DNA of 64,000 bases from G963665215 sp963665215 (GTDB lineage Bacteria > Chloroflexota > Dehalococcoidia > Lucifugimonadales > CAUZJF01), in NCBI GenBank assembly GCA_963665215.2, contig CAXXWW010000011.1, forward strand, positions 62,001 through 126,000. Reading direction: 5' to 3'. The notes under the pieces were generated by a model. The model did not search any database. It saw only the letters and a list, made by a program, of their open reading frames with translations, and had not been told where the DNA came from. Positions 10,000-18,283 of this stretch are shown piece by piece. The number at the start of each line of letters is the position of its first letter. The stretch's first letter is position 1. The position numbers were made by a program, and so were the translations under genes.

Positions 10000-11025
10000 C
10001 TAGGTCGCGGGCACGTAGACCTGAATACGGTGCCGGTTCGTCTCGGTTACGTAGAGCCGGCCGCCCACGTCCAGCTTCACCGACACGGGACCCCAGAAAT
10101 ACTGCTCGATCCGGGCCGCCTCCTCGTATGGTGTTTCCACCTCACCTGTAAGCTCGGGCACCAGGTTAGCCTTGTCTCTCGATTCCTTCTCATGGGGGCT
10201 CGATTCGAAGAACTCCTCCGCCCACCTGGAGAGTCTGGACTCACCGCGCAGCTTCTGGATGAAGCCGCCGTCCGGCCCCAGCACCTGGACCCTTTCGTTG
10301 CCCCAGTCGGCAACATATATGCGCCCTCCGGCGTCCACCGCCACGCTTGAGGGCCGGTTGAACTGACCATCGCCGTGTCCGGACTCGCCGAACCGCGCCA
10401 GGAATCTACCATCGCCGGCGAATTTTTGAATTCGGTCGTTGCGCCAGTCGGCGACATAGACGTTGTCTTCATAATCCAAGGTGACACCCCATGGCAGGTC
10501 GAGCTGTCCCTCGCCTCTACCTCGCTCGCCCCAGCCGAGAAGGTATTCACCGTCGCGTGTGAACTTCTGGACTCGATGGTTGCGATGATCGACGACATAG
10601 AGGTTGTCATCGGTATCGAATGCCATGCCGGAGGGCCCATTAATCTGCCCCTCTGCATCGCCCACAACGCCCCACTGGCGCAGGTAGGCTCCCGACTTAT
10701 CGAATACGGTAATGCGGTTGTTGTGCTCGTCGGCCAGGTACAGGTTGTCCCGACTGTCGAAAGCCAGCGCGGTGGGCCAGATGAACTGTCCCCCTCCGGT
10801 GCCGTAGGACCCAAAGTCCCCGAAGTAGCCGTCCTCCAGGTCGCATATCCCTATGCGAATGCCATAGGTCTGCGTGGGATTGGTACGGCTCAACACATAG
10901 AGCCTACCGTCGCCGGAGATCGCCAGGTCCACGGGATTGCTGAATCCCCGGCCCTCCATGGCCGCGATGCCTATGGTCTTGAAGTAGCGCAGCGAGGACA
11001 CCGATCTGGCTCTATGCATGGTCAT
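10000..11025 (-). CDS. NHL-repeat beta-propeller protein
   Basis: A 341-residue protein with at least five NHL repeats. Each has the pattern GxGxGQFxxPxxxAxDxxxNxYVxDxxNxRIQxF, for example NLYLADEHNNRITVF, NLYVVDHRNHRVQKF, NVYVADWRNDRIQKF and RIYVADWGNERVQVL. The repeats form a propeller used for protein or polysaccharide binding, or rarely lyase activity. There is no signal peptide, and an insert rich in Glu and Ser separates the last blade. Function cannot be stated further. Confidence 0.8.
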   Translation of the reverse strand: MTMHRARSVSSLRYFKTIGIAAMEGRGFSNPVDLAISGDGRLYVLSRTNPTQTYGIRIGICDLEDGYFGDFGSYGTGGGQFIWPTALAFDSRDNLYLADEHNNRITVFDKSGAYLRQWGVVGDAEGQINGPSGMAFDTDDNLYVVDHRNHRVQKFTRDGEYLLGWGERGRGEGQLDLPWGVTLDYEDNVYVADWRNDRIQKFAGDGRFLARFGESGHGDGQFNRPSSVAVDAGGRIYVADWGNERVQVLGPDGGFIQKLRGESRLSRWAEEFFESSPHEKESRDKANLVPELTGEVETPYEEAARIEQYFWGPVSVKLDVGGRLYVTETNRHRIQVYVPAT

Positions 11026-11179
11026 GGGCAGCCCTGGACTGCGGCGGACGCGAGCCCGCTTGCATTACCGGCATAAAGGAATGAGGTATCTTCAAAAGGG
11101 ATTTATACGGAATCCTTGACAACGGAGCAATAAACAGCTATGATTATCTCACAGTCAAAGAGCGTGAGGAGAGACGATT

Positions 11180-12148
11180 ATGGCAGGCCCTGGGAAGTCC
11201 CACAGAATCGGAATCAGCCTAGTAGAACTGTTTGACATGTTTCCCGACGAGGACGCGGCCCGTAAGTGGTTCGAGGAAACCCGTTGGCCAAATGGCCGGG
11301 CCTGCGCCAAGTGTGGCAGCGTCACGACGAGCAAAGTTCCGAACGCTACTCCCATGCCCTACTGGTGCTCCGATTGCCGCTCCTACTTCAGCGTCAAGCT
11401 TGGCACGGTCATGCAGGGTTCCAACCTGCCGATGCGCAAGTGGGCCATTGCGATCTACCTCGTGACGACTAACCTTAAGGGCGTATCGAGCATGAAACTC
11501 CACCGCGACTTGAAGATACGTCAGGCGACGGCTTGGCACATGCTTCATCGCATCCGCAAGGCCATGCAGGGCGGAGACCCGCTGTTTAACGGTCCGGTTG
11601 AAGTGGATGAGACGTACATCGGCGGGAAGGAAGCCAACAAGCACGAGTACAAGAAGCAGCGCCAGGGGCGCGGGCCGGTTGGCAAGGCCGCCGTCGTTGG
11701 GGCCAAGGACAGGGAGACGAATCAGGTAACCGCCATGCCGGTAGCCTTCACGGACAAGGCGACGCTTCAAGGATTCGTGCATAGGCACACGGCGGTGGAT
11801 ACGATGGTCTACACGGACGACGCGCTGGCCTACGTGGGGTTGAGGCGGCCCCATGCGACGGTCAAACACAGTGCGAAGGAATACGTGGACGGCATGGCCC
11901 ACACGAACGGCATGGAGTCGTTCTGGGCGATGCTGAAGCGGGGCTACCAGGGTGTCTATCACCATTTCAGCGCCAAGCACCTTCACCGCTACGTCGGGGA
12001 GTTTGAGGGCAGGCACAATGACAGGCCTCTGAATACCATCGACCAGATGGCGGAAATCGTGCATGGGATGCTCGGGCAGCGGCTCCGGTATGCCGACCTC
12101 ATTGGGCCGGAGTACACGCGGCTGAACACGCAGTTGGGACTGGCCTAA
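11180..12148 (+). CDS. IS1595-family (ISXO2-like) transposase
   Basis: A 322-residue transposase. The N-terminus has a zinc ribbon (CAKCGS then YWCSDCRSYF, residues about 39-75). The DDE domain shows VEVDETYIGGKE at about 140, VYTDDALAY at about 212 and NGMESFWAMLKRG at about 244, the ISXO2 pattern. It is the mobilising enzyme of the surrounding 3.3-kb transposon. The TAA stop shares its last base with the ATG of the methyltransferase gene, so the cargo is translationally coupled. Confidence 0.9.
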   Translation: MAGPGKSHRIGISLVELFDMFPDEDAARKWFEETRWPNGRACAKCGSVTTSKVPNATPMPYWCSDCRSYFSVKLGTVMQGSNLPMRKWAIAIYLVTTNLKGVSSMKLHRDLKIRQATAWHMLHRIRKAMQGGDPLFNGPVEVDETYIGGKEANKHEYKKQRQGRGPVGKAAVVGAKDRETNQVTAMPVAFTDKATLQGFVHRHTAVDTMVYTDDALAYVGLRRPHATVKHSAKEYVDGMAHTNGMESFWAMLKRGYQGVYHHFSAKHLHRYVGEFEGRHNDRPLNTIDQMAEIVHGMLGQRLRYADLIGPEYTRLNTQLGLA

Positions 12149-13686
12149 TGGCCGCTCCCAACTTCCGCAACCGGACGCTCTACCACGGGGACAACCTGCC
12201 ATTCCTGCGTGGCATGAACTCCGAGTCCGTCCACCTTATAGCCACAGACCCGCCGTTCAACAAGGGCAAGGACTTCCACGCCACGCCTGACAGTTTGGCG
12301 GCTGGGGCCAAGTTTCAAGACCGTTGGTCATGGGCGAAGGACGTGGAGCAGGCATGGGTGGACCAGATAGAGGACGACTGGCCCACCGTCCATGCCGTCA
12401 TAGAAGCGTCAAAGGCCACATACGGGCAGGATATGGCCGCGTTCCTGTGCTTCATGGGGGTGCGCCTGTTAGAGATGCAAAGGATTCTCCGCAAGGATGG
12501 GAGCATCTATCTCCACTGCGACCCTACGGCAAGTCACTACCTGAAACAGCTTATGGACGCCGTGTTTGGGCCGGGGAAGTTCAGGAATGAGATTGTTTGG
12601 CAATGTGCCACAACCAAGAAGGCAGATGCCAAGCGGTTCGGCAACACCCACGAAATCATTTTTGCTTACTCAAAGTCTGAACATGCCGCTTGGAATCCCG
12701 TTTATCTCCCCTACAAAGAAGCCTACATCAAGTCCATGTATCGCAATGACGACAACGACGGGCGAGGGCCTTACCGGGTGTCTGACCTAACTCAAACCGG
12801 CATTAGGCACGGCGCATCAGGCATGGTGTGGCGGAGTATTGACATCACAGCAAAAGGGAAACACTGGATAACGCCTACTGGCAAGGGGGCGGGTGATTGG
12901 ATAGTTGACAACGTGATCCCGGATTTTAGAACCATTCGCGGCACGCAGGCCCGTTTGGATGCTCTTGATACTCACAATCTCATCTATTGGCCCAAACAAG
13001 GTTCTATGCCTGGACTGAAACGATATTTGGCATCGGTTGCGGGGGAGGCCGCTACGGACTTGGTGCTAGACATCGCCCCGTTGCAGGGATCTGCTAGGGA
13101 GCGAACAGGCTACCCGACCCAGAAACCGTTAGCCCTCTACGAGCGCATTATCAAGGCGTCCTCCAACCCCGGCGACCTCGTGCTCGACCCCTTCTGTGGT
13201 TGCGCCACGACCCCGGTGGCCGCCGAGCGCCTGGGACGGCAGTGGGTAGGCATGGACATATGGGAAGGCGCGCTCACCATCGTAAAGCAGCGCATGGAGG
13301 ACAACCGGCAGCTGCTCACGGAGGCTGACCCGCAAGTCCACTATGAGACATCTCCGCCTGAGCGCACGGACGGCGGAATGGAGGCCGCGCCGTTCATCCA
13401 AGTGACGGAGCGGTATGCCGAGCCGAACGGCCCGCGTATGAGCCGGGCAGAGATGTATGAGTACCTGCTGGCCCAGCGCGGCCAGCGTTGCCAGGGCTGC
13501 GACCGCGTGTTTGATGATGCCCGCTACTTGGAGCTAGATCACAACACGCCGCGCTCCGACGGTGGCCTGAATCACATCACCAACCGAGTACTTCTCTGCG
13601 GGCCGTGTAATCGGTCCAAGTCCAATACCTACACGCTGTCTGGTCTTAGGCGACTCAATCGGGCAAATGGTTGGATGGCGAGCTAG
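12148..13686 (+). CDS. Beta-class DNA N4/N6-methyltransferase fused to an HNH nuclease domain
   Basis: A 512-residue two-domain protein. Residues 1-390 are a site-specific DNA methyltransferase with motif IV TDPPFNKGKD at about 33 preceding motif I LDPFCGCATTPVAAERLG at about 346. That order marks the beta class seen in many Type II and Type III modification enzymes, with about 300 residues between for target recognition. Residues about 449-495 are an HNH nuclease module with a zinc-like CxxC pair (CQGCDRVF, LCGPCNRSKSN) around the LELDHNTPRSDGG core. It is passenger cargo in an IS1595-family transposon. Whether the HNH part cleaves unmodified DNA, making a self-contained restriction-modification protein, is inference. 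Confidence 0.85.
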   Translation: MAAPNFRNRTLYHGDNLPFLRGMNSESVHLIATDPPFNKGKDFHATPDSLAAGAKFQDRWSWAKDVEQAWVDQIEDDWPTVHAVIEASKATYGQDMAAFLCFMGVRLLEMQRILRKDGSIYLHCDPTASHYLKQLMDAVFGPGKFRNEIVWQCATTKKADAKRFGNTHEIIFAYSKSEHAAWNPVYLPYKEAYIKSMYRNDDNDGRGPYRVSDLTQTGIRHGASGMVWRSIDITAKGKHWITPTGKGAGDWIVDNVIPDFRTIRGTQARLDALDTHNLIYWPKQGSMPGLKRYLASVAGEAATDLVLDIAPLQGSARERTGYPTQKPLALYERIIKASSNPGDLVLDPFCGCATTPVAAERLGRQWVGMDIWEGALTIVKQRMEDNRQLLTEADPQVHYETSPPERTDGGMEAAPFIQVTERYAEPNGPRMSRAEMYEYLLAQRGQRCQGCDRVFDDARYLELDHNTPRSDGGLNHITNRVLLCGPCNRSKSNTYTLSGLRRLNRANGWMAS

Positions 13687-13699
13687 AAGGAGGGGAATC

Positions 13700-14323
13700 A
13701 TGCTGAAGGGAGAGCTTTACTATCGCGTTGCCCATGCGCATCGGCAAGAACAGGACCACCGGAATCGCGACTTCGACCTGAAGGCGGCGGGCTGTCTTGG
13801 CATAGCAACTACCATAACCGGCATGGGTGCCATTCTCCTCAACGGGTTCTTGAACAACTCAAACATGGAGATGACCACACTGTCGCTCGTCTTCATCGCT
13901 CTATCAGCGTTGGTATACATCTGCACTCTAGGTTGTGGCCTGCTAGCCATGAGACCCCGTGAGTGGCGTTTCGACCCTGACCTGTCGAAATTTGCGGCGT
14001 ATCTACCAGATTACGATGATGAGGCGTTCGTTGAATGGGCAGGAGACCAGTTCAAGAATTCCGCTGAATCCAACAGCAAGATTCTGGCTCGAAAGGCGCA
14101 GTTCCTCATGGTCTCCTTTTTGCTTACGCTCTCCCTGCCGATTCTCCTATTTGCTCTTGTCCTCACGTTTGGGGATCTAAGTCAAGGCTCTTCTTCTCCG
14201 TTATCGGAGCATCAGGAGGCTTACATAGAGGACGTGGCGGCTCAGGCTCGTCCGGCTCAGGCTCGTCCGGCTCAGGCGTGGGCAGCTTGGGGTCGGTCAT
14301 TCAGTGCCTCCCGTTCAGGATAG
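13700..14323 (+). CDS. Three-helix membrane protein, transposon cargo of unknown function
   Basis: A 207-residue protein from ATG 13700, preceded by AAGGAGGGG. There are two hydrophobic segments at about 30-50 and 58-80, a charged middle region rich in Asp/Glu, and a third hydrophobic segment at about 135-160, then a low-complexity PAQAR tail. The hairpin plus soluble segment plus helix layout resembles SLATT-like or similar pore-forming effectors that accompany defence systems, but no diagnostic motif is visible. It is the last gene of the transposon operon, after the methyltransferase-HNH fusion. Function unknown. Confidence 0.65.
   Translation: MLKGELYYRVAHAHRQEQDHRNRDFDLKAAGCLGIATTITGMGAILLNGFLNNSNMEMTTLSLVFIALSALVYICTLGCGLLAMRPREWRFDPDLSKFAAYLPDYDDEAFVEWAGDQFKNSAESNSKILARKAQFLMVSFLLTLSLPILLFALVLTFGDLSQGSSSPLSEHQEAYIEDVAAQARPAQARPAQAWAAWGRSFSASRSG
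14239..14277 (+). repeat. 15-bp tandem repeat in the 3' end of the membrane-protein gene
   Basis: Two full copies and one partial copy of GGCTCAGGCTCGTCC encode repeated PAQAR units. Such in-frame repeats vary easily in copy number without breaking the frame. Confidence 0.8.
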
Positions 14324-14460
14324 ACTAACCCTAGCAGAAGGAGTGAGGCTTGTCAAGGATTCCGTATAAATCCCCTTCAAAAAGTGTGTAAACAGTCAGG
14401 CGGTGTACCCTCTCTCTGAACAACACGGGCTCGAGGCCCAAGAGAGGAGATAGACCGCCC

Positions 14461-15705
14461 ATGAGGAAGGAAAGCACTGAGAGTAGGTCGGAGTCAAGGC
14501 CGGAGTGGGAGCAGTTGGAGGATTGGGTGCGAAGCCAGGTCCAGAGGCTGATCCAGGAGTTGCTGGAGGAGGAGGTGACGGGGTTTCTGGGAAGGGCGAA
14601 GTCGGCGCTCAGATCCGACTCGGACAACGATACCGGCTATCGGAACGGATACGGCAGAGCCCGGAGGCTTACGCTGAGTTCGGGAACGATACAGCTGAGG
14701 CGGCCGCGAGTCCGCGATACCGAGGAGCAGTTCGAGAGCCGGCTGCTGCCGCTGTTCGTCAACAGGACCAGGAAGGTTGCTGAGTTGATCCCCGAGCTGT
14801 ACCTGCACGGTCTATCCGAAGGCGACTTCGATCTGGCTTTGCGGGGGCTGCTGGGAGAGGACGCACCGGTATCGGCGAGCACGGTGGCCCGGTTGAAGGA
14901 TAAGTGGAACGATGAGCTTGCCCAATGGCGCAGCCGGCCCCTCGATGACCTGGAAGTGGTCTACATGTGGGTGGATGGAGTCTACGTCAAGGCTGGTCTT
15001 GAGAAGGAGAAGGCGGCGGTACTGGTGGTAATGGCGGCCCTGAGCGACGGGAGCAAGGTGGTGGTGAGCGCTGTTCCCGGATACAGGGAGTCCACAGAGA
15101 ACTGGTCCGAGGTGCTCAGGGACATCAAGCGCCGGGGCTTGAGCTGCCCGAGGCTGGTGGTTGGAGACGGACACCTGGGCATCTGGGGAGCTCTGCGCAA
15201 CGTCTATCCGCAGGCGGCAGAGCAACGCTGCTGGAACCACAAGATCGTAAACGTGCTCGCCAAGCTTCCAAAGCGACAACAGGACCAGGCCAAGCTCATG
15301 CTGCGTACTATCCCCTACGCGCCGACTCGGACAGAGGCTGAGCGGCTCAGGACGGTGTTCACCAGGTGGTGCGGCGACCATTCCTACGAGGCGGCCTCAG
15401 AGGCCTTAGAGCGGGACTGGGACCGCATGGTCACCTTCTATGACTTCCCAAAGGAGCACTGGGGGCACCTTCGCACGACGAACCCGGTAGAATCACCCTT
15501 CGCGGCCCTCAGGCTTCGGACCGATGCCGCCAAGCGCTACAAGAGGGTCGATCGGGCGATAGCGGTGATCTGGAAAATGTTGATGGTCGCCGAACAGCGC
15601 TTCAGGCGTCTGAAGGCCCCTGAGTTGATCGAAGACGTCTATCTCGGTGCACAGTATGCGGATGGAATCGCCATTGAATCAACGGCTGAGAAGGTCGCCG
15701 CCTGA
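14461..15705 (+). CDS. IS256-family transposase, copy A
   Basis: A 414-residue mutator-type (IS256) transposase with the DDE residues in VYMWVDGVYVKAG (first Asp), VVGDGHLGIWGA (second Asp) and the EALERDWDRMV helix region (Glu). It is nearly identical to the four other copies in the window and differs from them by a few residues (for example VTGFLG rather than VTAFLG). The frame is complete, but the region upstream is separated from the left terminal repeat by the IS1595-family insertion. Confidence 0.93.
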   Translation: MRKESTESRSESRPEWEQLEDWVRSQVQRLIQELLEEEVTGFLGRAKSALRSDSDNDTGYRNGYGRARRLTLSSGTIQLRRPRVRDTEEQFESRLLPLFVNRTRKVAELIPELYLHGLSEGDFDLALRGLLGEDAPVSASTVARLKDKWNDELAQWRSRPLDDLEVVYMWVDGVYVKAGLEKEKAAVLVVMAALSDGSKVVVSAVPGYRESTENWSEVLRDIKRRGLSCPRLVVGDGHLGIWGALRNVYPQAAEQRCWNHKIVNVLAKLPKRQQDQAKLMLRTIPYAPTRTEAERLRTVFTRWCGDHSYEAASEALERDWDRMVTFYDFPKEHWGHLRTTNPVESPFAALRLRTDAAKRYKRVDRAIAVIWKMLMVAEQRFRRLKAPELIEDVYLGAQYADGIAIESTAEKVAA

Positions 15706-15804
15706 TGTCGTTTACACACCTATTGACGTAACCTCAAAGGAATATATCGCAGGCTGCGGATGTGTGCAATGATGTCCCCGGATGCGAGCTAACGGAGGTC
15801 CCCA

Positions 15805-16720
15805 ATGCGAGTAGGCTTCATCGGCGTCGGCAACATTGGGAGACCCATGGCTGAGCGGATACTTGGCGCGGGACTCCCCCTTGTCGTCCACGACATACGA
15901 GAAGAGGCTGCAGCTCCACTGGTGCGGCTCGGCGCGAGCTGGGCCGCCTCCCCCCGGGCGGTAGCAGAGCAGTGTGAAGTGGTGTGCACGTGCCTGCCGG
16001 GGCCCAAGGAGATGGAGGAGGTCGTGTTGGGGAGACAGGGGCTGGTCCTGGGCATCGACGACGGGTCCGCGTACGTCGACTTCACGACCAACTCGCCCAC
16101 GACCGCCAGGATGGTCCACCGGGCCTTGTCAGAGAAGGGCGTGAGCATGCTGGACGGCCCCGGTCAGTGGGGGCATGGAGGGGGCCCAGTCGGGAGACCT
16201 GACCGTGCTGGTGGGCGGCGACGAGGCGACTCTGGAAAGGTGCAGGCCCGTACTGGAAGCCATCGGGAAGACGATAATTCACGTGGGCGACACAGGCGCG
16301 GGCTGCGTTGCGAAGATCACCCACAACTGCGCAGCCTTCTCAGCGGGGCTGGCCATGATTGAGGCCCTGACGCTGGGCGTCAAGGCGGGGGTAGACCCCT
16401 CCAAGCTGGTGGAGGTGTTCCAGAAGTGCGCCCTGGGGAGTAGCTTCGACCTGCACAGGCGGCTCCCGGAGACTTTGTTTCGTGGCGACTTCGAGCCGAG
16501 ATTCGCCCTGAAGTGGACGCACAAGGACATGCTGCTCGCGGCGGACCTTGCGCGGGCTTACGACGTGCCCATGGCGCTCGTCGAGGCCTGCGAAAGAGAG
16601 ATGTCGGCCGCCATGTCCAGAGGCTGGGGCGACATGGACGGCTCAATCTACCTGACCGTCCAGGAGGAAAGGGCCGGCGTGCAGATTAGGCCATCTGGAA
16701 CTCTCGGGTCGAGGCCATGA
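15805..16720 (+). CDS. NAD(P)-dependent beta-hydroxyacid dehydrogenase (3-hydroxyisobutyrate dehydrogenase family), frameshifted
   Basis: With one base removed the gene encodes about 304 residues. The Rossmann motif GFIGVGNIGRPMA opens the protein, and the C-terminal helical domain contains VAKITHNCAAFSAG with the catalytic-type Lys and Asn. The frame breaks at a run of four Cs (16158-16161); three Cs would restore the substrate-loop sequence LDGPVSGGMEGAQSGDLTV typical of the family. Start ATG 15805 has GGAGG upstream. If the extra base is real, only a 185-residue N-terminal product is made. The 3' end overlaps the convergent DUF1800 gene by 35 bases. Confidence 0.75.
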
Positions 16721-18101
16721 GCCCCAGGACGTGCGCCACGCGACGCCGGGAGTCTTCTATTGTTGTGCTGTGGTTCAGGTCCAGATCGCCGCCCAGTGCC
16801 ACGCCGGAGACCAGGGCCTCCCTGGTCGACTCGGCTACATCCAGCGGGCCCATCAGGTCCAGGCATGCGTCCACTACCTCTTCGGGCGTGAGCACACCGT
16901 CGTGTATGGACGCGAGCCTGTCGATGATCGAGCGCACGCCCGGACTTTGCTCGTCGTCCAGGTGTCGGACGGCAAAGTTGACTCTCTCCAGCAACGTACC
17001 GCTGTCAATCCATTCAGGCCCTTCGTGCCATCCTTCCACCGATGGAGGATTGAACAGCTCCTGCCCCATATACCCCATGGCCAGCGCCGCGTCCCTGATC
17101 TTCAGCTCCGGCCACTGAAAGGCCTGTGCAAGCCGAAGCGTGCCGACGACCAGCTCTGCCGGGCTCTTGATGTGCGCATAGCGCACCGCCTCCGATTTGA
17201 AGTGCTCAGAAGTAAATAGTGTCCGCAGCACCGACCGAATCTCGTAGTTTGAGTTGAAGTACGTCTCGGCCAGGGATTCGACCAGACCCTCGCCACGCTC
17301 GTCGATCTGCTCGGACACGAAGAACTGGTACAGCCGCCTGCCGACAAACCGCGCTGTGGCCGGATGCCGAACGATGATCTCGATGATGTCCTCGCCGCCG
17401 AAACGCCCGGTCTCGCCCAGAAACGACTTTTCAGCGTCGTCATGGTCGGGCGCAGCATATTCGAACTGCCAAGCGATCTTGCCGTAGGGCCAGATTGATG
17501 CGTTGTCGACCCTTAGCGCCATGTAGTCGGCGTTTTGAATAGTCCAACCGGTGAAGGCCCGGACGCACTCGTAGACGTCCTTTTCGTTGTAGTTGCCGAT
17601 CCCCATGGAGAAGAGCTCGAGAAGCTCCCGGCCGTAGTTCTCGTTAACGGCCCCTTTGTGATTGTCCTGGTTGTCCAACCAGAAGATCATGGCGGGGTCT
17701 CTGGACAGTTGGATGAGCAGGTCCCTAAAGCTCCCCAGACCATGGCGCCGAAACATGTCTATCTGGCTCTTGAGCGTCTTGCCCTGGAATACCTTGATCT
17801 CACCCGTGGCAAAAAGCCCGTGCCAGAAGAGGGTCATCTTCTCCTCCAGCGGACACCTGGTGCTGATCATACGGTAAAGCCAGTTGGCGGCCATGCTGTC
17901 CAGAATCCGAAGCTCGGACTGGTCCACGTGGTAGCGACGAATAACGTCGTCGGGCATTCTCCCGCAGTCTCCCGGACTGAGCAGGTCTTTGACGGTAGCC
18001 TCATAGCCATTGTCGAGGTAGGCCTCCAGCTCGTCCCGCGTCGCGCCAAATCCCGCGCGACGGAGGAGGTGCGCCATTAGGGCAACGCCTCTTTCACTCA
18101 T
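16686..18101 (-). CDS. DUF1800 family protein
   Basis: A 471-residue protein matching the DUF1800 family, with HLLRRAGFGAT at the N-terminus, LFWHGLFATG at about 90, NENYGRELLELFSMGIGNY at about 150, RAFTGWTI at about 178 and FNPPSVEGW at about 357. These proteins are common in Chloroflexota, Planctomycetota and Bacteroidota, often paired with a DUF1501 gene, which is absent here. The role is unknown; it is usually thought exported or surface-associated, although no signal peptide is seen. Confidence 0.85.
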   Translation of the reverse strand: MSERGVALMAHLLRRAGFGATRDELEAYLDNGYEATVKDLLSPGDCGRMPDDVIRRYHVDQSELRILDSMAANWLYRMISTRCPLEEKMTLFWHGLFATGEIKVFQGKTLKSQIDMFRRHGLGSFRDLLIQLSRDPAMIFWLDNQDNHKGAVNENYGRELLELFSMGIGNYNEKDVYECVRAFTGWTIQNADYMALRVDNASIWPYGKIAWQFEYAAPDHDDAEKSFLGETGRFGGEDIIEIIVRHPATARFVGRRLYQFFVSEQIDERGEGLVESLAETYFNSNYEIRSVLRTLFTSEHFKSEAVRYAHIKSPAELVVGTLRLAQAFQWPELKIRDAALAMGYMGQELFNPPSVEGWHEGPEWIDSGTLLERVNFAVRHLDDEQSPGVRSIIDRLASIHDGVLTPEEVVDACLDLMGPLDVAESTREALVSGVALGGDLDLNHSTTIEDSRRRVAHVLGLMASTREFQMA

Positions 18102-18283
18102 GGTCCCCTCTCCGAATCTCGGGGCTGATGCATGTCACTTCGCGATCTTCATGCACCGCTTGGAATGATAGTCCAAGTCGGGACATGCGGCACTCATGCG
18201 CGATGTCACTTGTCCCCACGCCTTCGGGGATTCGAGGCCCCGATGAGCTGGAGCATGCGGCGGCGCAGCATGTTCCACGGCAC

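Larger units (their letters stand above)
11098..14374 (+). mobile_element. IS1595-family transposon with methyltransferase and membrane-protein cargo
   Basis: A 3,277-bp element with perfect 25-bp inverted terminal repeats (11098-11122 and 14350-14374, starting GGGATTTATACGG). It is flanked by the 8-bp duplication CTTCAAAA at 11090-11097 and 14375-14382, the length expected for the IS1595 family. It carries three same-strand genes: transposase, a DNA methyltransferase-HNH fusion whose ATG overlaps the transposase stop, and a membrane protein 13 bases further on. The target is the left repeat of an IS256 copy. Confidence 0.93.
11083..15735 (+). mobile_element. IS256-family element, copy A, split by an IS1595-family transposon
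   Basis: Terminal repeats begin GAGGTATCTTC on the left and end GACGTAACCTC on the right. The element is bounded by the perfect 8-bp duplication AAAGGAAT at 11075-11082 and 15736-15743. Removing the nested transposon and its 8-bp duplication leaves 1,368 bp, exactly the size of the other four copies. The nested element sits inside the left terminal repeat, upstream of the transposase, so the gene is intact but its native promoter region and left end are broken. Confidence 0.93.

Noticed and set aside
14239..14277. CRISPR-like or regulatory repeat array
   Set aside because: Only 2.6 units without spacers, inside a coding frame and translating to PAQAR repeats. No CRISPR array was seen anywhere in the window.
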